This document shows positions 1 to 6,658 of a stretch of 6,917 bases of DNA, one piece after another. Numbering within the stretch: the stretch's first letter is position 1; each line of letters opens with the position of its first letter. This DNA is from Puniceicoccaceae bacterium (GTDB taxonomy: Bacteria; Verrucomicrobiota; Verrucomicrobiia; Opitutales; Coraliomargaritaceae), in NCBI GenBank assembly GCA_003567255.1, contig PWZW01000162.1:1-6917 (forward strand), given 5' to 3'. The notes beneath the pieces are model-generated. The model did not search any database. It was not told where the DNA came from and was given only the letters and a program-made list of their open reading frames with translations. The position numbers were made by a program, and so were the translations under genes.

Positions 1-840
1 AACGCCAGGCTTTCCGACCGAAGCTTCCGGCGCTATCAAAAAATAGGCAAAATCGCCGGAAGGCTCCTTGATAAAATAAGCTTTATCTACGCCGGGAATC
101 AGAACGACGCGAACCGTCTTATAAAGTTAGGATACGCGGAGAGTAAGGTTAAAACTTTCGGCAATCTGAAATTTGACGTCGCCCCGGCGCGGGTGCTCGA
201 TCCGATTGTCCGGGCGGAGCTTCGCCGCACCCTTGGCTTTGCGACCGCATCCGAAAATGAACCGGTCGTCCTCCTCGGTTCATCCACCTGGCCGGGCGAA
301 GAGGCATTGCTCCTCGGGATTCAACAGGAGGCGATTTCCCGGGGTTGTGACTGTCGGCTCTTGCTCGTCCCCAGGCACGCCGAGCGGCGCAACGAAATAA
401 TCAAGCTGCTTGAAGCCCAAACACTGTCCTTTCACGTACGGAGTAAAGGTGAGACAGCTGTTCCCGACAATCGTATCTACCTTGCCGATACGACCGGTGA
501 ACTGGCGTATCTATCAAATGCCGCAGACCTCGCCTTTATCGGGAAAAGTACCGCCCCGAATCAAGGCGGACAAACTCCAATTGAAGCTGCAGCGCTCGCC
601 CTTCCCATGATTTTTGGTCCCCACATGGAAAATTTCCGGGAGATCACCCGCTCACTCCTTGAGTCCTCCGCCGCTATCCAAATACGGGAGACCAAAACAC
701 TTGCCCAAACCACGGTTGAACTTCTGCAAGACCTGGACCGCAGGCATCGCCTCTCCCACGAAGCACAAAATTGGTACCGTCGAAACCGCGGCGTTTCGAA
801 GCGCCTGGCTCAGGACATCAAAACAAAAATGCTTGGCTAA
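1..840 (+). CDS. waaA: 3-deoxy-D-manno-octulosonic acid (Kdo) transferase, 5'-truncated by window edge
   Basis: The enzyme transfers Kdo from CMP-Kdo to lipid A precursor at the cytoplasmic face of the inner membrane, the first core step of lipopolysaccharide synthesis. The reading frame is open from base 1 to the TAA at 838-840, giving 279 visible residues; the family is about 420-430 long, so roughly 145 N-terminal residues (membrane anchor and catalytic Glu region) lie outside. Visible family motifs, in partial numbering: NARLSDRSFRRY at 1-12, FGNLKFD at 53-59, GSSTWPGEE at 93-101, PRHAER at 124-129, DTTGEL at 163-168, and the GT-B nucleotide-sugar region with GGQTPIEAA at 189-197 followed by FGPHMENF at 205-212. 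A GTG at 193 could be read as a start but lies inside the conserved domain, so it is not the true start. Several usually conserved residues are replaced (His to Trp at 97, HN to QT at 191-192). The family assignment is secure; exact acceptor and number of Kdo units added are not known. Confidence 0.95.
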   Translation, partial: NARLSDRSFRRYQKIGKIAGRLLDKISFIYAGNQNDANRLIKLGYAESKVKTFGNLKFDVAPARVLDPIVRAELRRTLGFATASENEPVVLLGSSTWPGEEALLLGIQQEAISRGCDCRLLLVPRHAERRNEIIKLLEAQTLSFHVRSKGETAVPDNRIYLADTTGELAYLSNAADLAFIGKSTAPNQGGQTPIEAAALALPMIFGPHMENFREITRSLLESSAAIQIRETKTLAQTTVELLQDLDRRHRLSHEAQNWYRRNRGVSKRLAQDIKTKMLG

Positions 841-915
841 TGGTGCTCCCGTTGGGATTCGAACCCAAATTTCCGGCTTCGGAGGCCAGCGCTCTATCCA
901 TTGAACTACGGGAGC
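841..915 (-). tRNA. tRNA-Arg (anticodon CCG)
   Basis: On the minus strand a complete cloverleaf can be folded by eye. It has a 7-bp acceptor GCTCCCG/CGGGAGC, D stem GTTC/GAGC, anticodon stem CTGGC/GCCGG with loop CTCCGAA, a 4-base variable loop, T stem TTGGG/CCCAA with loop TTCGAAT, discriminator A and encoded CCA (75 bases). The anticodon CCG is at 882-880 and reads CGG arginine codons. The gene converges on waaA and its CCA at 841-843 directly abuts the waaA TAA. It lies downstream of the efflux operon on the same strand, 237 bases after the pump gene, so it either has its own promoter in that gap or is reached by read-through; a weak TTGACC box is at 956-951 on the minus strand without a good -10. 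Confidence 0.97.
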
Positions 916-966
916 AAAACGAACTTCCAACATTCCGGGTCTTCCCCACAGGTCAACAAATTTCGT

Positions 967-992
967 CTGAGCCTGTCCCGGAATAGACTCAG
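967..992. repeat. Inverted repeat, 7-bp arms
   Basis: CTGAGCC at 967-973 can pair with GACTCAG at 986-992 (one G-T wobble when read as minus-strand RNA), leaving a 12-base loop. It has no following T run on either strand, so it is not a standard intrinsic terminator. It lies between the efflux operon and tRNA-Arg and could be a processing or termination hairpin, or chance. Confidence 0.35.
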
Positions 993-1092
993 AGTGCCGC
1001 GCCATAGAGCAGAATATGCTTTAAAAGATCCACGGGGTTGCAGAAGAACCAATAAAATGAAGATGCACTAAGCCGAAAAACCGTAGCAACCA

Positions 1093-1122
1093 GCGTTGGG
1101 TAAGTAAACTTACCGCGTTGGG
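1093..1122. repeat. Palindrome GGTAAGTAAACTTACC flanked by direct repeats GCGTTGGG
   Basis: Arms GGTAAGT (1099-1105) and ACTTACC (1108-1114) form a near-perfect palindrome. The same eight bases GCGTTGGG occur at 1093-1100 and 1115-1122, a 22-base offset (about two helical turns), so the palindrome sits between two direct repeats. The element is 31-60 bases past the stop of the pump gene. On the minus strand it precedes a T5 run at 1080-1076 by about 12 bases, so a weak termination role is possible; a protein-binding site is the alternative. The bases are clear; the function is not. Confidence 0.5.
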
Positions 1123-1152
1123 GGAGGCTCAAATCACCAAGACTTGAACGCT

Positions 1153-4100
1153 TTAGCGACTTAAACTGCGGAGCATTGCAGGCAGCACCAGACAAGCAAG
1201 CGGGATAGAAAATAAGAGGGACCCGGTGAGCGCGATAGCGAGAGGCTGAAGAAGCCCGAATACTTCGCTGCCACCAAAGAGCAGCGGACTCATACCGAGC
1301 GTCGTACTGGTGACCGTTAGAAGAATTGGCCGCAGGCGAGCTCGACTGGCGTAGGCAAGTGCATTCTCGAGCGGTTCTTCCGTTTTGTTTGCGTGCCGCC
1401 ACTGAGTCTCCGAAAGAACGAGGATCATACTGTTGGCGACGATGCCAACCGAGATCAGCAGACCAGCAAGGACCATGGCGTCCAGGGCCTGCCCCATAAT
1501 AGCGAGCAGCGCAAAGGCTCCAAAGGCACAGAGAGGAATCGTCAGCCAACCCGCCAGAGCCCACCGAAAGGAACCGTATTGCACCAAGAGGATAAGGAAA
1601 ACGATGAACAAGGCGAAGGCCAGAGCGCTGGCAAAAGTGCGACGAGTTTCCTCGAGAGCCTCAACCTCTCCTTCCAACCACCAACTCACCTCGTTTGGCA
1701 AGTCAAGCCCTGCCAGGACACGTTCAACTTGAGCAGCAACTGCACCTGGACCGGAACCAGTCCGATCAAGTTGCGCTCCAAGGCGGACGACACGCTGGTT
1801 CTCGCGCCTTTCGATATGCGTGGGTTCCTCGATAAGCTGAAAGTCCGCGAGGTCGGCGAGGTGCACCCAAGCTCCACTCCTGGCCGGAATCCGCACCCCC
1901 TCCAAATGCTGAGGCCCTCCAGCCTCACGCCGGTCAAAGCGCACACGAAGAGAGAGAGGATCTCCCCCCTCCATACGCTCGCGCAAGACGGTGCCCTCCA
2001 TAGTATACATAACGGCCTGGTTCAGATCGCCCGTGGTGATTCCGTAACGGGTGAGGTCAGGATAGTGAGGGTTCACCCGCCACCGCGGGCTCACTCCACC
2101 CCGCAGGCGTTCAATGTCAGTAAGGCCGGAAACTTCTCCAAGAGCTTCTTCGACGCGGACTTCGGTTTCGGCGAGTGCCAGAAGATCGCCGTCAGAACGG
2201 GTAAGGATGACCTCAATGTCGGATTCGGATAAGCGCGTACGCACGCCGCGAATCCGTGGCAGTTCAAAGCGAGTGCTGAGGGCGGGAATATCAAGTTCGT
2301 GTAGTGCACGGCGGGCTTCTTCGGCCCATTCGCTGGAGGGGCGCCCCCCCTCGCGCGTATCGACCCGCACCATAAAGTTGGCTGTCGCCGGGCGAAAAGC
2401 AGGGAGCCCTTCACGAAAATAGCCACCGACCGTAGTGAAAAGCCCTGCAGTCCCCTCGATCTCGAGGAGGACGCGCTCAGCTCGTCGCGTAAGTGCATCC
2501 ATGGCCTCAGGCGAAATGCCGACGGGATGAACCATGCGCACATCAACGAACCCATCATCTACCGTTGGAAGCACCTCAAAAGGGACTGCACGGGCAAGTA
2601 TCAGGGTACTTGCCATGAGGATCACCCCGACAGGCCAGGCAATCCATGCCCGCTGGCTTGTACGCCAAAACAAACCCTTCCATGGCTCAAGGTGCCCGCG
2701 CTTCTGCTCTCGCGTCTTTCCTCCTGCTCCCCAGTCCGCAAAAGCGGAAAGGAGCACAAGAGCTGCAACATAGGCAAAGACAGAGCTTAGGATGACAGTG
2801 AGGATCAGCGGACGAAATAGCTGGTCCACGAGACCCTCGACCAGCAAAAAAGGGGCAATGGCAGCGACGGTAGTGAGCAAGGCCCCGAGGAGTGGTTTGG
2901 CCACATCGACCATCGCCCGCGCGGCCGCGTTGTCCGCATCGCCCGGTAAGCGATCCAAGCGGTCAAAATAAATAATTGCGTAGTCCAAGCTCAGTCCGAC
3001 GGAAATGAGTAGCCCAGCGAGGGTAAGTAGGTTGAGGGTCAACCCCGCAGCTGCAAGGGCAAGCGTGGCACAGGCTAGGCTGGTGAGAATTACCATTCCG
3101 ACGAGAACCACCTTACGCCCCTGCCGGAGAGCGAAAAAGACCAGCCCCATGGCCAAAAGAGAGCCGACGCCGGCAGCCACCAAGACGCTGCGGACCGCGC
3201 CCTTGGTGGTGACTGAGTCGTCGAAAAGAAGGGTGGCCTCGATATCAGCAAAGGCAGTCCGCTCCATCACACTCTCCACAGCAGCACGCACTTCGGCAGC
3301 CATACGCAAAGATTGGGCCCCGGGGGACCGGTGGACCGTGAGCAAGACAGCTGGATCGCCGTTCAGACGGGTGCGCAGGCTCGTTTCCGATGGGGCGCGG
3401 TAGGCCTGAGCAAATGAACTTAGGGGCACAGCGACATCGTTGTTTTCCCGGGGGTGGAGCGTACGTTCGAGGAGCCGATCGGCATCCCATACAGCTTCAC
3501 CAAGCACACCCACTCCTTCAAAACCCGCGGTCAGGAGCTGCCCGGCAAGCGGGGGCGCCGTAATCTCCATGAGGGTTCGCTCAACTGCCTCAAGGGACAC
3601 ATTCAAAGCTATTTGTTGCTGTGGATCGACGTCCACCACCAGTTCGGGATCCTCTTCCCGTCCGATAAAAACCATATCGACACCCTCGATCGCACGCAGG
3701 CTTGGCAGCAGAGAAGAGCGAAGCAGCTGACGTAACTCTGCGGCCGTGTGTTTCCCCGACCCGAAAGCATATTGCATAACTGGCTCGACCGAAGTTGCCA
3801 CTTCAAAAACCCGGGGCTCGGGAAAATCCCCAGGCCAGGATGATCGGGCACGCTGGGTCGCCTGTGTCACGTCGCGCAAGGCCCTTTCCATATCATAGCC
3901 TGGCTCGAAAAACAGATCCAGATAAGAACGACCATCACCTGAGCGACTTTCCATACGGCGTAATCCGGAAAGCCCGCCAAGCGCTGATTCCAAGGGTTCG
4001 TTGATATTCGCCTCAACGACCGCCGAAGTCTGCCCAGGAAGATCGCCAATGATGCGTACTTGAGGGTAGCGAACTTCCGGCAGTAGTTGCAGCGGCATTC

Positions 4101-4206
4101 GTAAGAGGCTGATGCCTGCGAGCATAATAATGAAAGTCACCCCTGCGCCCACCGCTAGACGGTAGTCGCTGAGGGCGGCAAAGAAGCTGTGAAGCGGACG
4201 GTGCAT
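1153..4206 (-). CDS. RND-family efflux transporter, inner-membrane pump subunit
   Basis: This is a proton-driven exporter of the AcrB/HAE type, 1017 residues, close to AcrB's 1049. The architecture is a duplicated half: TM1 at about 17-35, a large periplasmic porter/docking loop (36-335), TM2-TM6 at about 340-490, TM7 at 521-541, a second loop (542-860), TM8-TM12 at about 861-1012. Family marks include LPEVRYPQVRI at 42-52, LPTVDDGF at 546-553 (equivalent of the AcrB FLPEEDQG segment), and LVQYGSF at the end of TM8. In the proton relay, TM4 reads GLSLDYAI at 404-411, so D408 matches AcrB D407 but AcrB D408 is replaced by Y409. TM10 has N925 where AcrB has K940. R957 and T964 match AcrB R971 and T978. 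It starts with ATG 3 bases after the adaptor's TAG with no visible Shine-Dalgarno, suggesting translational coupling, and is last in the operon. Substrate is unknown; heavy-metal (HME) signatures were not seen. Confidence 0.95.
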   Translation of the reverse strand: MHRPLHSFFAALSDYRLAVGAGVTFIIMLAGISLLRMPLQLLPEVRYPQVRIIGDLPGQTSAVVEANINEPLESALGGLSGLRRMESRSGDGRSYLDLFFEPGYDMERALRDVTQATQRARSSWPGDFPEPRVFEVATSVEPVMQYAFGSGKHTAAELRQLLRSSLLPSLRAIEGVDMVFIGREEDPELVVDVDPQQQIALNVSLEAVERTLMEITAPPLAGQLLTAGFEGVGVLGEAVWDADRLLERTLHPRENNDVAVPLSSFAQAYRAPSETSLRTRLNGDPAVLLTVHRSPGAQSLRMAAEVRAAVESVMERTAFADIEATLLFDDSVTTKGAVRSVLVAAGVGSLLAMGLVFFALRQGRKVVLVGMVILTSLACATLALAAAGLTLNLLTLAGLLISVGLSLDYAIIYFDRLDRLPGDADNAAARAMVDVAKPLLGALLTTVAAIAPFLLVEGLVDQLFRPLILTVILSSVFAYVAALVLLSAFADWGAGGKTREQKRGHLEPWKGLFWRTSQRAWIAWPVGVILMASTLILARAVPFEVLPTVDDGFVDVRMVHPVGISPEAMDALTRRAERVLLEIEGTAGLFTTVGGYFREGLPAFRPATANFMVRVDTREGGRPSSEWAEEARRALHELDIPALSTRFELPRIRGVRTRLSESDIEVILTRSDGDLLALAETEVRVEEALGEVSGLTDIERLRGGVSPRWRVNPHYPDLTRYGITTGDLNQAVMYTMEGTVLRERMEGGDPLSLRVRFDRREAGGPQHLEGVRIPARSGAWVHLADLADFQLIEEPTHIERRENQRVVRLGAQLDRTGSGPGAVAAQVERVLAGLDLPNEVSWWLEGEVEALEETRRTFASALAFALFIVFLILLVQYGSFRWALAGWLTIPLCAFGAFALLAIMGQALDAMVLAGLLISVGIVANSMILVLSETQWRHANKTEEPLENALAYASRARLRPILLTVTSTTLGMSPLLFGGSEVFGLLQPLAIALTGSLLFSIPLACLVLPAMLRSLSR

Positions 4207-4209
4207 GCT

Positions 4210-5241
4210 CTACGGGCTTTGGTGGATCGTGACCTCACGCCCTTCTGGCAGAGAACGCGGCTCAAAGCGCACAACGTGTTCGCCCGGCTCCAGCCCCGCG
4301 CTCACTTCCACGCCACGATCCTGACCCACGCCGAGGTCAACATGCCTGCGCACTATCGTGGATGGGGCACCCTTAACTACTGCGACCCAATGATGATTTC
4401 CTTCGCTGGCAACCGCAGTCCAAGGCACAATGAGGACCTCCCGCTCGACTTCATGCTGCAAGCGCGCCAGAACAGGACCCATGAGTCCTTCTGAAACCAC
4501 CGACAGTTCTACGGCGAGAAATCCAGGCGCGAGGGCGTCTTCGGTCACGATGATCCGATCGATGGGCAGGTGGGTGCCCTGACGGTCTGTAAGGGTTAGC
4601 TGATCCGTCGAATCAAAATAATGAGCCTCCACCGCGGGAATCCGCAGACGCAGTCCCTGAGTATTCACATCTTCGATACGCATAAGTGGATCGCCTACAC
4701 CGACGGTTGCATCCGCGGGGACCATCAGCGTCGTCACGCGCCCGTCCACCGGAGCCCGCAGGTTTACCGCCCGAATTCGGGCATCCAATTCCGCCAAGGC
4801 CTCTTCCACCTCAAGGAGGCGTAAACGCACCGACTCAACCTCACCGGGACCGGCAGCATCCGCTGCGGCGAGACGCTCCCAACGGTCGAGTTCTTCCCTC
4901 AGCGAGCTACGCCGCTGCACGAGCACCTCTTGGCGCGAGCTTAATTCCGGGCCATCTATCCGCACGAGACGGTCGCCATGTTTCACCACGTCACCCTCAG
5001 CAACCAAAAGCTCAGCAATCGTTCCCGCTTCCGGGGCGTTCACGCTGACGCTGCGCAGCGGGCGCAAGAGGCCTGTCCATTCGCGCGTGGTCGTGATGGT
5101 TTCCACATCGACCTCAACAACGTCGACCCGGGGCATGGTATCGGCAGTTTCCTCGGCAGAGGCACCACCGCAGCCCACGTTAAGCGTCAATGCCGTCAGC
5201 GCGACCGCACCCAAGAGGTTTAAGCTTATTGGCAAGTTCAT
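4210..5241 (-). CDS. RND efflux periplasmic adaptor (membrane fusion protein, HlyD/AcrA family)
   Basis: The adaptor links the pump to the outer membrane channel. From the ATG at 5241 it has 343 residues: a hydrophobic export segment (about 3-22), the first half of a lipoyl domain (64-98), a helical hairpin rich in Glu, Arg and Leu (100-158), the second lipoyl half with the typical RAPVDGRV (162-169), a beta-barrel region (about 195-265) and a membrane-proximal domain (about 270-340). C24 in LNVGCGG suggests a lipoprotein, but Asn at -3 is atypical; ASA at 27-29 is an alternative signal peptidase I site. I chose the ATG because it overlaps the upstream TGA as ATGA, typical of coupled genes. 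A TTG at 5271 would add ten residues (including the only Lys before the hydrophobic segment) and overlap the upstream gene by 34 bases. Neither start has a clear Shine-Dalgarno. The hairpin is shorter than in AcrA. Confidence 0.92.
   Translation of the reverse strand: MNLPISLNLLGAVALTALTLNVGCGGASAEETADTMPRVDVVEVDVETITTTREWTGLLRPLRSVSVNAPEAGTIAELLVAEGDVVKHGDRLVRIDGPELSSRQEVLVQRRSSLREELDRWERLAAADAAGPGEVESVRLRLLEVEEALAELDARIRAVNLRAPVDGRVTTLMVPADATVGVGDPLMRIEDVNTQGLRLRIPAVEAHYFDSTDQLTLTDRQGTHLPIDRIIVTEDALAPGFLAVELSVVSEGLMGPVLARLQHEVEREVLIVPWTAVASEGNHHWVAVVKGAPSTIVRRHVDLGVGQDRGVEVSAGLEPGEHVVRFEPRSLPEGREVTIHQSP
5238..5241 (-). promoter_or_regulatory. ATGA start/stop overlap (translational coupling site)
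   Basis: The TGA of the outer membrane factor (5240-5238) shares two bases with the ATG of the adaptor (5241-5239). The bases just upstream on the minus strand, CACCTCT, contain no purine-rich ribosome binding site. Re-initiation by the terminating ribosome is the simplest reading and would hold the two products in a fixed ratio. Confidence 0.6.
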
Positions 5242-6584
5242 AGAGGTGCATTGGGGCTTTGTTGAATCCAAGTGGGTAGTTTATCGATCTGGGCAGTACT
5301 CTCGGCGTAGTCAACCAATTGCAGAGCCAGGCTTTCGCGCCAAGCCAGCTCCCCCAATCGCGCATCTAAAAGGCGCGTCCGCTCATCGAGCAAGGTGCGC
5401 CAAGAACCCACACCCTCGCGCCAACGGAGCTGTGCCGTGCGCTCGGCCGTCTCTGCACTTGCGACCGCCTCTTTCCACTCCGCCGCTTGCGCGGAGAGAT
5501 CGCGGAAGCCACGGCGCATTTTTTCAGCAGTGCGGCGCAAATCCTGTTGTAAGGCAACCTGCTCGGCCTCCAAGCTCCGAGCTCGGCGGGTTTCCGCGCG
5601 TGCTCGTGCACCTTGCACCCCGGCCGCATCTGGAGACCAAGTGAAACGCAGGCCAGCATAATACTCCTCCTCAGTGCGGCCGTCGTAGGCTTGGGATACA
5701 TACGGACCAGCCTGCCCAACAGCATCGAGCCGCCAGCGGTTATCCAGAGCAACGGCATCAGCTTGAGCGCGGCGCTCTCTCGCTTGCAACTGTAGCGCGA
5801 CAATGGCTGGGGGCAGTCGTTCACCGATCGCAGTCTCGGGAACGTCCGCCAAACGGACGGGCAGGGGGTGCACTTCCTTTAGGTCGGCCATCAAAGCTAG
5901 CTGCAAGTGGGCTATTTCGGCAGCGATATCCGTCTCTCGCCAACGCGCAGCCCAGTCTGCTTCGCTTTTTTCAAAATGCTCGCGGGTCGCACCTGGCTCT
6001 ACGCCTTCGCGCAAGCGCAGCCGCACCACCGCAGCGAGCTCTGAAAACTCGGTGCGCGCGGACCGCAACAGTTCCCGTCGTTCCAAAGCAAGGGAGGTAG
6101 CCACGTAGCTACGGGCGACTTCCGCCCGGAAGGCATAATCAAAAGCGACATTGGCTTCCCTGATCCCTTCACGGCGCAATGCAAGCGCTTGTTGGCGCGC
6201 AGATCGCCCGCTTTCCCATAAATTCCAATTTACTTGGGCAAGGAGGTTTCCGCGTCCAGCGAGACCCTCGGCACGTTCCTCACTGGGGCTCACCCGTTGG
6301 CCATAATCGCCTTCGATTCCCACTGAAAGCTCCGGCCAGCCTTCGCGTTCGAGAGCCCGGGCCTCATAATCCTCTGCCTCCAGACGAAGCGTACCCGCCA
6401 AGTAGCGAGGTTGCGTAAAAACACTGGCCTCCCAAATTTCCGCTAAACTCTCCCCTGATGACCGGCTGTCGCCGAACAAGTCAACTGTGCCTGCTGCGAC
6501 CAGAACCATGAGCGCAACCCATCGTCGGATGAATCCTTTTTCGTTAATAAACACAGCGTGCACTAGATACTGTGAGCTCCCCAT
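5238..6584 (-). CDS. TolC-like outer membrane efflux channel (OEP family)
   Basis: This is the outer membrane channel subunit, expected as a trimer, 448 residues from ATG 6584, near the usual 420-480. The family's internal duplication is visible. Repeat 1 has a beta segment PELSVGIEGDYG (84-95), then AQVNWNLWESGRSARQQA (116-133) leading into a long helix. Repeat 2 has WRLDAVGQAGPYVSQ (284-298), then YAGLRFTWSPDAAGVQGARA (309-328) and helices. The closing helix REGVGSWRTLLDERTRLLDA (389-408) resembles the OEP pattern with G-x-x-S/T-x-x-x-(L/V)-L-D. Ala, Glu and Arg dominate, as expected for coiled-coil helices. An export signal is likely around residues 19-36 (two Arg, then WVALMVLVAAG). The start is uncertain: the ATG is preceded immediately by AGGGG (no spacer) and leaves an unusually long N-region. 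GTG codons at 6563 and 6554 would give shorter, more typical signal peptides. It is first in the operon and overlaps the adaptor gene by ATGA. Confidence 0.92.
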   Translation of the reverse strand: MGSSQYLVHAVFINEKGFIRRWVALMVLVAAGTVDLFGDSRSSGESLAEIWEASVFTQPRYLAGTLRLEAEDYEARALEREGWPELSVGIEGDYGQRVSPSEERAEGLAGRGNLLAQVNWNLWESGRSARQQALALRREGIREANVAFDYAFRAEVARSYVATSLALERRELLRSARTEFSELAAVVRLRLREGVEPGATREHFEKSEADWAARWRETDIAAEIAHLQLALMADLKEVHPLPVRLADVPETAIGERLPPAIVALQLQARERRAQADAVALDNRWRLDAVGQAGPYVSQAYDGRTEEEYYAGLRFTWSPDAAGVQGARARAETRRARSLEAEQVALQQDLRRTAEKMRRGFRDLSAQAAEWKEAVASAETAERTAQLRWREGVGSWRTLLDERTRLLDARLGELAWRESLALQLVDYAESTAQIDKLPTWIQQSPNAPL

Positions 6585-6588
6585 CCCC

Positions 6589-6594
6589 TGTCAA
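6589..6594 (-). promoter_or_regulatory. TTGACA box (possible -35) at the efflux operon start
   Basis: A perfect TTGACA reads toward the operon at 6594-6589, only five bases before the annotated ATG at 6584. The best -10 match downstream is TATCTA at 6569-6564, with a long 19-base spacer, matching the consensus poorly. If this is the working promoter, the transcript would start near 6557 and the ATG at 6584 would not be translated; a GTG at 6554 or a later start would be used. The box may equally be coincidental. Confidence 0.3.
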
Positions 6595-6600
6595 ACACAA

Positions 6601-6658
6601 GCATTTCGTCAGAACAGCACCTCGCGACTTTCCTCAGCAGCGAAGGTACGAAACATGC
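6601..6658 (-). promoter_or_regulatory. Possible structured 5' leader of the efflux operon
   Basis: As minus-strand RNA, these 58 bases can fold into one broken stem of about 16 base pairs: GCA/UGC, UUUCGU/ACGAAA, ACC/GGU and UCGC/GCGA. It has a 2-base bulge, a 1-base bulge, a 9-base one-sided bulge (complement of 6610-6618) and a 14-base loop. It ends 17 bases before the ATG at 6584. It could be a leader that controls translation or an operator-like DNA structure. Pairing was done by hand without energy calculation, and no known RNA family was recognised. Confidence 0.3.

Larger units (their letters stand above)
916..1152. other. Intergenic region between tRNA-Arg and the efflux operon end
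   Basis: I see no credible gene in these 237 bases. The region should contain the 3' end of the efflux transcript and the promoter of tRNA-Arg, both read on the minus strand. It holds two inverted repeats, listed separately (967-992 and 1099-1114). On the minus strand a run of five T lies at 1080-1076, downstream of the repeat at 1099-1114, but it is not joined directly to a GC-rich stem, so no convincing intrinsic terminator was found. Confidence 0.6.

Noticed and set aside
989..1564. 191-residue minus-strand frame overlapping the pump's 3' end
   Set aside because: It starts inside the pump gene in another frame and has no recognisable domain or ribosome binding site.
1393..2232. 279-residue open frame on the plus strand, antisense to the pump gene
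   Set aside because: It lies fully opposite a clearly coding RND gene, has no family motifs, and is Pro/Ser/Arg/Lys-rich as expected of a shadow frame in GC-rich DNA.
6618..6640. GAGGAAAGTC on the minus strand, like the start of bacterial RNase P RNA
   Set aside because: Only ten bases match, and the 234-base gap is too small for an RNase P RNA and shows none of its other conserved blocks.
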